From Allorhizobium paknamense (GTDB lineage Bacteria; Pseudomonadota; Alphaproteobacteria; Rhizobiales; Rhizobiaceae), in NCBI RefSeq assembly GCF_030815125.1, contig NZ_JAUSWH010000016.1:1-64000 (forward strand): a DNA stretch of 64,000 nt, written 5' to 3'. Below, piece after piece: positions 48,701 through 54,400 of the stretch. A program made the position numbers and the translations under genes. The stretch's first letter is position 1. Each line of letters starts with the position of its first letter. Below the pieces are notes generated by a model that saw only the letters and a list, made by a program, of their open reading frames with translations, was not told the origin of the DNA and did not search any database.

Positions 48701-50470
48701 CCCTCTCCTGCTGCCGTTCGGGACTGGCTTGCCGCACTTGTGGCCGCAGAGCTGGAAATACCGCGCGAAAAGATCAGTACCGAGGCCGAATTTCACGATT
48801 ATGGTGTGGATTCCATTCTTCTGGCTCAGATCACCCGTGTCATCGGCAAGGCGCTTTCCGTCTCCATCGATCCTTCCGCACCCTTTGACCATTCCTCCAT
48901 CGACGCGCTTTCCGCCTGGCTTCTTGCCCGGCATGGCGAGGCCCTGGTTTTGGCGCTGGCCGGAACGGGCGAGCCGGAGGCTGTGGTGATGCCCTCTCCG
49001 GCAGATCGGAAACCTCCCGCAAATCTCTCCACACAGCCGCAGCCTGTCCCGGTGCGGGCCGATGCTGGCTCAACGGATATTGCCGTCATCGGCATGGCCT
49101 GCCGGTTCCCCGGTGCGCCCGATCTTGAGGCTTACTGGAACCTGCTGGCCAGTGGCCGCAGTGCGATTTCCCCGGTGCCGCCAGAGCGCTTTGGTTATGC
49201 CAGCGCATTTTCCGCCGGACTTCTGGAAAGCATCAACCGGTTCGATCCCGATTTCTTCCGGATTTCCGAGAACGACGCCCGCCTGATGGACCCGCAGGCT
49301 CTGGTCGTTCTGGAAGAGACGCTGATGCTGTTCAGCCATGCCGGCTATTCGCTCGAAGAGATGCGCGGCAGCGCCACGGGTGTCTATCTCGGCGCCCGCA
49401 GCCGCATTCAGGATGCCGACCGCATCGTGCAACTGGCCCATAGCCCCGTTGCTGTCTGGGGACAGAATTACCTTGCGGCGAATATCTCGCATTTCTTCGA
49501 TCTGAAAGGCCCGAGCCTGGTGATCGATACCGCCTGTTCCTCGGCGCTGGTCGCCATGCAGGCGGCCATTGATGGCCTGAACCGTGGTGAGACCCGTTTT
49601 GCTGTCGTCGGCGGCGTCAACCTGCTGACGGATGATCTTCCCCATCGCCTTTTCAAGCAGCGGCAGTTGCTGAGCCCCGGCCAGAGTTTCCATATCTTCG
49701 ACCGGCGCGCCTCGGGCGTGGTGCTCGGCGAAGGCGCGGGCCTCGTGCTTCTCAAGACACGCGCCGATGCAGAGCGCGATGGCGACCGTATCCTCGCCGT
49801 CATCAAGGGGATCGCGGTCAACAATGACGGTCGCACCGCAGGACCTACGACACCCAGCGTTCAGGCCCAGAAAGCCGTCATGCAGATGGCCTTGCAGAAA
49901 AGCGGCCTGGGAGCCGAAGACATCGGCTTTATCGAGGTCAATGGATCGGGCTCGGAGGTGACCGATCTCCTGGAACTGAAAGCCATGGAGGCTATTTACC
50001 GCGCCTCCAGCCGCACGCCCTGTGCGCTCGGATCGGTCAAGCCGAATATCGGGCATCCGCTGTGTGCCGAAGGCATTGCCGGTTTCATCAAGCTGGCGCT
50101 GATGCTGAGCCGTGGGGCCTATGTGCCCTTCCTCTCCGGCCAGCAGGCGATGAGCCATTACGCCATGGAAAGCTCGCCCTTCTTCTTCCCCCGCGAGCAT
50201 GCGGCCTGGAACAGCTCCCGCCGGGCTGCAGCCCTTAGCAGCTTTGCCGATGGCGGCACCAATGCGCACCTCATTCTGGAAGAGGGCGTGCACGCACAGG
50301 AGGCGCGCCGCCAGCCGGTTGCGCCGCCCAGCCTCAACCGCCGCGATCTTCACAAGGATGGTCTGGACCTCCCGCCGCCTTCATCCGCGATGAATTGGTG
50401 GGAAAGCGTATCGCAGGGCCAGACTGCGAGTGGGGCATCCGCACGGATACTTGAAACGACACTTTCTTAG
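36149..50470 (+). CDS. Trans-AT PKS/NRPS megasynthase 1 (loading module to KS0)
   Basis: A 4,773-aa assembly-line enzyme. Domain order by residue: C-terminal half of a condensation domain (1-210), adenylation (237-720), PCP (Ser771), KS1 (827-1265), flavin monooxygenase (1443-1908), ACP (Ser2026), KS2 (2101-2526), methyltransferase (2695-2958), ACP (Ser3020), KS3 (3100-3520), KR (3705-4150), ACP (Ser4222), KS4 (4308-4715). No acyltransferase domain is present, so it is a trans-AT system. It should load glycine, oxidise and methylate it, extend once and reduce. The ATG at 36149 follows AGG; a TTG 15 bases upstream is in frame. The TAG stop lies in a RIME-like repeat. The chain passes to megasynthase 2. 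Confidence 0.95.
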   Translation: MFDVPTDRPRTSATGLIKYLEIGLSSRVSDEIKKFTHTHDVSHNSFFLAVLRIYFHRYGAGNCICIDDWAEDGLLKPAISSLHLNNSTDIFEKSGLQVIQDMAKWTAENVEQRSFTGQLAGSTQQDSACQVIFCCSRVGKAPMPAEIRRCLPGHELFIEICVHEDKFVLHLGYDAGLFDPVSVERMGGHYIHLASRMLAMPEAVSRDYDIVPENELNTLFQWTNTDAPYPQDCCFYDLFVLQAKREPDKAAIFLGDEMLTYGALEQKSARLAAWLQKQGVGPGVVIGLTAQRSLNMVIGLLGITRAGGAYVPLGPDYPVERLRYMAEDSGVRLILTEAHLVGAVEGWAGEGARIVALDGDWDRIEEEASNEPLKLAGPDDLAYVMYTSGSTGKPKGVMIPHRALTNFLVSMGKEPGLGADDRLFAVTTYCFDISGLELYLPLINGAQCHICPESALRDGVQLLAEIRRVKPSFMQATPATWTMLFHAGWGNEERMKILCGGEALPDSLRRRFIEVGADVWNMYGPTETTIWSTLHHLHQDEPVNIGRPIANTQVYIVDDRLRPVPIGAPGELCIAGDGLAKGYWNRPDITAEKFVDNPFSGSAKLYRTGDLACWRANGTIDYLGRIDHQVKIRGFRIELGEIETRLNSHPEIREAVVVVKTHNETQNLVCYYLSKTGQPLPSARLREHIKTELPDYMVPGLFVHLESLPLTPNGKTDRKTLMEREIASTHHDAGPPPEWDRERQIWAIWKDILPLGEIGVHDSFFEAGGTSVSAAALVQRLNETFGCEISLATLFSHPTIRQLADHIAAKPPAMVERQKQTMARKDDDGAIAIIGMAGKFPGAADLNAFWDQIVTGRSSITEVPADRWDWKACYGDPLEDMGKTRITRGGFIDGVGEFDPLFFGIAPREAELMDPQQRLLMTYTWLALENAAITPSSLSRQKTGVFIAAAQGDYGASIAMEAEDSVYGITSDLTAMIPSRISYALNLRGPSELCETTCSSSLVAVHRAIQSMRLGECGQAIVGGINLLLTPKGFSRYEAMGLLTTGENVQSFQAGASGYLRAEGVGVVVLKPLARAIADGDIIHAVLRGSGVAHGGKGMSLTAPNGEGMTAAMLSAYESAGVDPASIAYIETHGIASPVGDSIEIEALKAGTRGAAERSGHPQPSDAPCFLSCLKPTMGHGEVVSGLAALIKVTMALRNRTIPGLARFTRLHDGISLAGSPFRISRESQFWPARHDAAGEVLPRRASINSYGFGASAHVILEEYVPSGVEETPASAVAGPQLIILSARSRNRLTVMAENLLTFVENHPDLALADLAYTLQVGRETMRERLALVATDLNDVKAGLSRFLGKAEGQGVSPLTGSSAQTGTANTTDLVEVWRRGDLETLAQAWVSGAEVDWARFEWSEAVRRLVLPAYPFEQKTYWAVKPEQDAMNVMKSIKTTGGKKRICVVGAGPAGLVMAKSLLEEGMEPVVYEAANTLGGVWNLAQQKSSGVYKNTRFQNSADTSFFSDFPPRPGHALFPGVGEVRTYLQDYAEAFGLTRLIHCRSKVISVTEEGGQWRVEVDRDGMREVGTFDGVALCHGRYHHPVIPKLAGLDGFQGEVLHSGHYYDNRIFEGKRVLVVGNGVSGMDIAEEASHVARSVHWTMRSLKFVLPRMVGYLPNDFISPANLLMSPDNRAVMERLKSSMPDYEEAYRKSGLFPTLEDFRANPFIHINDNVIFRVAEGAIETFVEDIDHFTPRGCIFKTSGRELRDLDMVVFCTGYDNSKAFDYVRQFSMQDDFAMGLFYRRNPSLVNTYGVQNVGTTGTLPYLEMVARWYARIMAGQYRLSAEELDCRIDRRDIVVAPLSNVIIGLKLGLLPRPEQEFSAFWRLINMPSFPAIYRMRGPHADKQAEATVEKSLARSFIQQGEQDEGLQKVKYRLLAGLGEAALDSLLSRGEITEEDYRQAGAHQADPLVLTWESQFVRPVRKQDVIPEKREAVAQTADASLSETGFVEAIRTLVARTLKLDVSEIALDQNLSNYGFSSVTLTAFSRTVMEEYGLRLAPTAFMEHPTLKALGAFLHRQLSKTETAAKPAQVAEQTVSASLRQVDPAATRPQDHDDIAIIGMGARVPGASSLAEFWQNLVEGKSLVTRIPEDRWSWRDHDGDPAEPGRTDCHYGAFIEDVAWFDPQHFNIAPREAALIDPQHRLLMETAWETLETAGYARTALFGRAIGCFIGVERQDYANRLRQMGIPADSHLNTGNSHAMLVNRLAHVFGWKGPVLALDTACSSSFSALHAAIASLRSGEAEMALAGGVNLVLDPDVVVCNRKLGLFTGENRVRPFDRDASGHFFSDGLGLLLLKPLSAAKRDGDPIHGVIKGMAVRHGGQGVMLTFPNPAAHGEVIGEALTKAGLQPEDIDYIEAQGTANPVADAVELKAYHQVFAGRRVPIGTIKGHMGHFAGASGVLAVIKALLLLKNDRLIRVEHFNTLNWEEEEAFSCDILDRDRTWPAKMRAGQPVPRRIGIHNFGFGGVTGHLVLEEYPVGSRREGGDAVSRPELIVLSAKKPEQLVAQAERLLRYIDHAEYRIYGSNQPSLAEIAYTLQVGREAFAHRLAFIARDLQELLAILRQVAEGHGMIGQCWRGINKAEAGALDRRAVEKARLAELAEAWVAGASIEWSHLPRDQKPVRTVLPALVFNRQRYWIDASPVSTPSRQNAAAMPEEVRGMIPTLNGTGTMTKQLLACSEAFVDYAGQCDGEVLDLGCAYGAASLAALQRGARVVAVDMDPRHLEIVEQQVTGEARQRLVTQTGMLPGLDYADRRFAAIHAGRVLHFLSPEDLRETFARMYRWLKPGGKLFVTCDTPYFPHWAAKLEEYEAAKADGHLWPGYIPDLEGFLACHAGGEGHAREAALRAREGLKGVPRINLTDPDILRREAAAAGFAVEKADFEGLAVEIKGRKISDGFEHVALIAARPVTAGEKRPVPAALNIQTASGKTEPLAARPRAETVMNTIRPLLAEELGMAAEEIDAETKFFDLGLTSAMAVSWMSAVNAAYGLAIPAARLFSFPSLKALTAYLVDRIAENAVSAPALEDQPPAAARPVSASVATLHAKPAPRSSEPVQIAVIGLSCRFPKAKNKEEFWEAIRSGRDCISEVPDHRWSMEAYYDADPQAPGKTDCRYMGLLDDAECFDPMFFRISPLEARHMDPQQRLFLEEAWSCLEDAGYATEALSGTRCGVFAGYGNYGQDQMASANNAQRFIGASPSILAARIAYLLNLQGPCLTIDTACSASLVAVAQACNSLVLGDCDMALAGGVSVLTGPAIHIMASKAGMLSRDGRCFSLDQRANGFVPSEGVGMVALKRLADAERDGDHIYGVLKGWGVNQDGSTNGITAPNQQAQTRLEREVYERFGIDPASLDYVELHGTGTKLGDPIEVEALIEAFRPSTEEHGFCALGSVKSNIGHSLAAAGIAGLAKMLLALKARQLPPTLHVQQLNDHIRLEQTPFYVNSTVKPWLDKPGRPRRAAVSSFGYSGTNAHVVVEAYEPPPIETVNTSGPHAIVLSARNRAQLTAMAERLKAHVETHPDLDLADLAYTLQTGRMAMEDRLGFVAISRADLLEKIAAFLSAKPLSGLHLGTAGQKQDLLSLFSDDDDLGATVETWMRKHKHDKLLALWVRGLSIDWQRFYQGGPAPRRISLPTYPFARERYWDHMPLPEVSVAARDTEQGLSSLNGSQRFLSKQWQPARIEPSQPLAGHALILASRETQTLAEAVKALLPEGEIVLIETARADTLPTDVDGVIDLIGCGRERHDGLEWLTLLQRLLADRSRPERLLLGVSQGLEAFGQAVVNLAGATRAVLYRLLQSEYPALQSRHMDADPALSGVELARQIVADYALRDGNAEVCYRQGNRYRAVLTQTPPPSLRNEPVFSGEGPVWITGGTRGLGLLTATHLVRRHGVRRLILSGQNALPPRGEWQSAMAARHPRASDMAAIAALEAEGAEVMVLNVPLSDEAAIRTALAAVHREMGPVSGLVHCAGRMDFDTPAFLRKTVDGIEQVLQPKTSGLDRLLAALADEPLRLVLLFSSVAGIIPGFGAGQSDYAMANAYLDYVAASRTDLPILSLQWPLWGQSDKGDFKSAAYERSGFLRHSHDEGLALLDLALAHQWGPVVLPAMVDPARFQPERLLMRSSPPVEPRAVENTSAPLPARQTPSPAAVRDWLAALVAAELEIPREKISTEAEFHDYGVDSILLAQITRVIGKALSVSIDPSAPFDHSSIDALSAWLLARHGEALVLALAGTGEPEAVVMPSPADRKPPANLSTQPQPVPVRADAGSTDIAVIGMACRFPGAPDLEAYWNLLASGRSAISPVPPERFGYASAFSAGLLESINRFDPDFFRISENDARLMDPQALVVLEETLMLFSHAGYSLEEMRGSATGVYLGARSRIQDADRIVQLAHSPVAVWGQNYLAANISHFFDLKGPSLVIDTACSSALVAMQAAIDGLNRGETRFAVVGGVNLLTDDLPHRLFKQRQLLSPGQSFHIFDRRASGVVLGEGAGLVLLKTRADAERDGDRILAVIKGIAVNNDGRTAGPTTPSVQAQKAVMQMALQKSGLGAEDIGFIEVNGSGSEVTDLLELKAMEAIYRASSRTPCALGSVKPNIGHPLCAEGIAGFIKLALMLSRGAYVPFLSGQQAMSHYAMESSPFFFPREHAAWNSSRRAAALSSFADGGTNAHLILEEGVHAQEARRQPVAPPSLNRRDLHKDGLDLPPPSSAMNWWESVSQGQTASGASARILETTLS
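36858..38580 (+). other. Glycine-specific A domain and PCP (loading)
   Basis: A complete adenylation domain with YTSGSTGKPKG, YGPTETT, YRTGD and the core lysine motif LTPNGKTDRK. Reading the specificity pocket against the PheA positions gives D-I-L-Q-L-G-M-I-W-(K), one change from the classical glycine code. The PCP has EAGGTS with Ser771. It should load glycine as the starter. Confidence 0.85.
38625..39942 (+). other. Ketosynthase KS1
   Basis: Catalytic Cys998 (ETTCSSSL) and His1180 (MGHGEVVSG) are present, and His1133 is kept, but the usual HGTGT motif reads HGIAS and the usual DTACSSS reads ETTCSSS. The divergent motif and its position before an oxygenase suggest a transfer-only or weakly condensing KS. 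Confidence 0.85.
40475..41870 (+). other. Embedded flavin monooxygenase domain
   Basis: A full group B flavin monooxygenase inside the PKS: FAD motif GAGPAG (1451-1456), fingerprint F-Q-G-E-V-L-H-S-G-H-Y (1598-1608), NADPH motif GNGVSG (1623-1628) and the later FCTGYD. The fingerprint ends in Tyr as in FMO-type N-oxygenases, not Trp as in type I Baeyer-Villiger enzymes. Acting on carrier-bound glycine it would give the oxime. Confidence 0.85.
42450..43725 (+). other. Non-elongating ketosynthase KS2 (KS0)
   Basis: Cys2270 (DTACSSSF) and His2440 (GHMGHFAG) are present, but the HGTGT histidine is replaced by Gln2405 (EAQGTAN). It should accept and pass on the chain without condensation, fitting a module that only methylates. 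Confidence 0.9.
44230..45020 (+). other. SAM-dependent methyltransferase domain
   Basis: A class I methyltransferase with motif I VLDLGCAYGAAS (from 2740), the acidic end of strand 2 in VAVDMDP and a later LKPGGKLFVTC. It lies between KS0 and ACP, away from any C-methylation position, so O-methylation of the oxime is the best reading. Confidence 0.8.
45444..48940 (+). other. Elongation module KS3-KR-ACP
   Basis: KS3 has the full triad Cys3266 (DTACSAS), His3401 (HGTGT) and His3441 (NIGHSLAAAG), so it condenses. The KR has GGTRGLG (from 3914), Ser4060 and Tyr4075 (SDYAMAN) and should be active. The ACP carries Ser4222 (YGVDSI). Together with the following KS0//DH it forms a dehydrating bimodule. 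Confidence 0.9.
49072..50290 (+). other. Non-elongating ketosynthase KS4 (KS0)
   Basis: Cys4463 and His4636 are present, but the HGTGT histidine is Asn4598 (EVNGSGS). The domain ends the first protein; its DH-ACP partner starts the second. The 60-residue tail after it is low in conserved features and may dock to megasynthase 2. Confidence 0.9.
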
Positions 50471-50571
50471 AGCGCTTTTCGATCTGATTGAATCAGATCG
50501 GCGCTCTACAATTTTGTTTTTGCATCGGATTTTTCCGAAAACCGGTTCCCACTTTTCGGTCCGATGCTCTA
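50468..50571. repeat. RIME-like intergenic element, copy 5, between PKS genes
   Basis: A 104-bp element whose first triplet is the TAG stop of megasynthase 1. Its first 41 bases are identical to copy 3 at 18695-18735 and form a hairpin (AGAGCGC ... CGATCTGATT / AATCAGATCG ... GCGCTCT) followed by T-rich DNA. It fills most of the 124-bp gap to megasynthase 2. Confidence 0.85.
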
Positions 50572-50594
50572 AGCCCTGATGACGGAATGAGAGC

Positions 50595-51420
50595 ATGAAA
50601 AAGCAAATCACCATCGGGTCCGACAATCCCTTCCTGCGGGATCACCATGTGCACGGCCATGCCATTCTGCCGGGTTTGGCCTATATCGATATTGCCTATC
50701 AGTTTTTCCGCGATCATGGACGGCCCCTTGAGACGATCCAGCTTGAAAAGCTGTTGATCTTCAAACCGCTTGTGGCAGAGGAGGGGCGCCCCGTGCGGCT
50801 CGAAATCGCGGCCATGACAAAAGCGGCGGGGCACTGGTCCTTGCGGTTCGAAGGGGTCACGGGCCAGGGCGAGGCCGTCACCTATGCCAGCGCCGAAGTC
50901 CGGGAGCGTGCATCCCTTCGTCTCGATGCGCGTCTTGATCGTGACACCGCAACGGCGCAGAAAGACCTGACGCTCGATGCCATCTACCGGAGTTTGGGCG
51001 CACGGGGCCTTGTGCATTCCGGCGTCATGAAGGTGGAAGGTTCTGTCCAAGCGGCAGCCGGTGCCGGGATCATCCAGCTTGCGCTGCCGTCTGCTCTGCC
51101 TGTGCCGCCAGATGCCTTTCTGTTTCATCCGGCGCTGATCGATGGCGCGGCCATTGCGGCCTTGGCCTTTCTGGAAAAGACAGGCGTGGCGGAGCAGGGC
51201 CGTGGCGATCTCTGGCTGCCGCTGGCCTATGCTGAATTTCAGGCAACTGAACCTGTACGAGGCCCTTGCCATGCGCAGGTGGCGCTCGAGCGCGTGCGCG
51301 TCCAGGGCGATATTCTTGCCTTCGATCTCGATTTCTTCAAGGAAGGCGGCAACCAGATCGCAGCCCTTCGGCAATTGACGCTGAAGCGGGTCGGCGATGC
51401 CAGCCTGCTCGACCAGGCCG
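50595..51420 (+). other. Dehydratase DH1 (partner of KS4)
   Basis: An N-terminal DH with H17-x3-G21-x4-P26 (HHVHGHAILP) and D183 in HPALIDGAA, so it is predicted active. It dehydrates the beta-hydroxy product of the KS3-KR module. The following ACP has Ser331 (GLQSAG). Confidence 0.88.
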
Positions 51421-54400
51421 GGCAGGCGGCGGTGAAACCGAGAGCGCAAACGGGCGGGAGCTTGAAAACCCCTTCCCATACCGTCTCCGCCGTGGAGGTG
51501 GTGACGGAGGCTGTCGCCGCTGTTCTTGGGGGAGAGCCGGAAGCGATCGATCGTCAGGCGGAGTTTTACGATCTTGGCCTGCAATCGGCCGGGTTGCTGC
51601 AGGTGGTATCGCTGCTGGAGGAGCGTCTGGGGCAGTCCTTGTCACCGACGCTGCTGTTTGAATACACCAACCCTGCGGCCTTGGCAGAGCACTTGCAGGA
51701 CACCCATGGTGGCAGTTTCGCGTCCCAGGCTGGCGGCCCGGTGGAAGAGGTTCACGCACACCCCGCAGCGAACTACCCGGGGGATGAGCATGAAGACATT
51801 GCCATTATCGGCATGGCCGGGCGCTTTCCAGGTGCTGCCGATCTTCAGGCCTTTTGGGCCAATCTCAAGGCGGGCGTGCACAGCGTCACCACCGTGCCGG
51901 AGAACCGCTGGGACTGGCGGGCTTTTGAAAGCCTTCGTTCCGCCTCGGGCCGCCCTCTGTCGAAATGGGGAGGCTTCCTCGACCACGTCGATTGCTTCGA
52001 TGCCCCCTTCTTCCGGATCGCCCCCGGCGAGGCCGAGGCCATGGATCCGCAGGAGCGGTTGTTTCTGGAAACCTGTTGGGAAGCGATCGAAGATGCCGGT
52101 TATACACCGGAAACGCTCTCCCCCCTCGCTGGTCAAGGCCAGCGTCGGGCGGTGGGGGTGTTTGTCGGCGTCATGCATAATGATTACGGATTCATTGCCG
52201 CCGAAGCCAACCGCGCAGGCCAGCCGCAGCCGATTTCCCTGAGCCTCGCGCCGATTGCCAACCGGGTCTCCTATGCTTTTGACTTTCACGGGCCATCGCT
52301 GGCGGTGGATACCGTGTGCTCCGCCTCGCTCACGGCCCTGCATCTGGCGCTGGAGAGCCTCAGAAAGGGGGAAAGCCAGGTGGCGCTGGCGGGCGGCGTC
52401 AATCTTTCGCTGCATCCCAACAAATATCTGAGCTATGGGCTGGAGGACATGCACGCCTCCGCCGATGCCTGCCGCTCCTTTGGCGAAGGAGGCGATGGCT
52501 ATGTCTCCGCCGAAGGTGTCGGCACGGTGGTGCTGAAGCCGCTGTCCCGCGCCCGGGCCGATGGCGATCATATCCGTGCCGTCATCAAGGCCAGTGCCAT
52601 CAACCATGGCGGCAAGGCCAATGGCATGCATGTGCCAAGCCCTGTGGCGCAGGCGGATGTCGTGCATCAATGCCTGACGCGGGCGGGTATCGATCCCCGC
52701 AGCATCACCTATCTGGAAGCCCATGGCACCGGCACGTCCCTTGGCGATCCCATCGAGATCCAGGGATTGAGCAAGGCTTTCAGCCGTTCGACCTTAGAGC
52801 GGCAGTTCTGCGCCATCGGTTCAGTCAAATCGAATATCGGCCATGCGGAATCGGCGGCTGGCATCAGCGGGCTGATGAAAGTGGTGCTGCAACTCCAGCA
52901 CCGCATGCTCGTGCCATCGCTGCATAGCGAGCGGGTCAACCCCTATCTCGATCTCGGTAATTCTCCTTTTTACATCCAGCAGGAAGCCGGCCCCTGGGAG
53001 AGCCGGCAGGGGCATCCGCGCCGTGCCGGGGTCAGCGCCTTCGGCGCAACCGGCTCCAATGCCCATGTGATCCTGGAGGAATATCGCCAGCCACAACGGG
53101 AGGATCGGCCAGTCTTGCAAGGCCCTGTGATGATCGTGCTGTCTGCCCGCAATGGTGAGCGGTTGAAAGCCCTGGCCGGGCGGCTTTCAGATCATCTCAA
53201 GGCGCTGCCCGCACCTTTGGACGCAGGGGAAGGACAGCGTTTTCTGGCAGATCTTTCCTATACCTTGCAGGTGGGACGCCGGGCGCTCTCCGAACGTCTT
53301 GCCTTCGAGGCGGAGAGCATCCCGGAGATCCTCGCAATGCTGCGGGCCTTTCTGGATGGAAAACACCCGCCTCGTCCCTTGCATCGGGGCCGGGTCGAGC
53401 AGGGTCAGCCTGTCGGGCCGTTCGATCCGTCTTTGCCCGAAACCTTCGTCAACGGAGAGCATTCGGGCCAGCAGGCGCATCTCCTCGATAGCTGGGTCAA
53501 GGGGGCCGTCGTGGATTGGCCGCGTCTTGTCTGGGCAGAGGGAAAACCGCGCCGTATCAGCCTGCCGACCTACCCCTTCGCGCGCGAGCGCTACTGGATC
53601 GGTGGCACGAAGATGGTGGGCGAGCCTCGTCCGGTCCTTGCCGCCGCCCGCAAAGCCGATGGGCTTTCACCCGCCGTCATGACAGCCGATGACTCTCCGC
53701 TTGTTCAGGTCGTGTGTGGAATCGTGGCTGCCGACATGAAGATCGATCCCGTCCACGTCAGTGTCGAAGACGGGTTGTTCGATCAGGGTTTGAGTTCAGC
53801 AGGCGTGGTATCCCTCTTCGAGGGGCTGGCGCGGCGGTTAAAGGTGACGCTTTCCCCGGCGCTGCTGTTTGAACACTCAAGCATCGCCGCCCTTTGCGCT
53901 TATCTTCTGCAAACCTATCCGGGCCAATGTGCGGATGTCGGGCACGAGGTGTCCACACCGCCTGTGGTTTCGCAAAGCCCTGCACCTATCTCACAAAGTT
54001 TTGCGCTGACGGAGGCCCAGAAAGGGCTCTGGGCGTTGCAAAAGCGCCTGCCCGGCATGAGCGCCTATAATGTGCCGCTGTGCTTCCGCGTCAGCGGTGT
54101 CGATCTTCCGGCTCTGGAAAAGGCGTGCGATTTTCTTCTGCGTCAGTATCCCGTCCTGACGGCGCTGATCGAGGCATCCGGTATGGTGCTTCATGGCGTG
54201 ACGCGCCCGGATATGCGCCTTTCTCTCCGTAGGCTGAGCCTGAACGGGCTGACACAGCCACAGCAACACGAAGCTGTGCGCCAAGTGGCGCAGGAACCCT
54301 TCGATCTGGACAGGGGGCCGCTTTTCAAGGTTTTCCTGTTCGATCTCGGGGCGGATGAAAGCCTTCTCCTCCTGAACGTCCACCACATCATTTTCGACGG

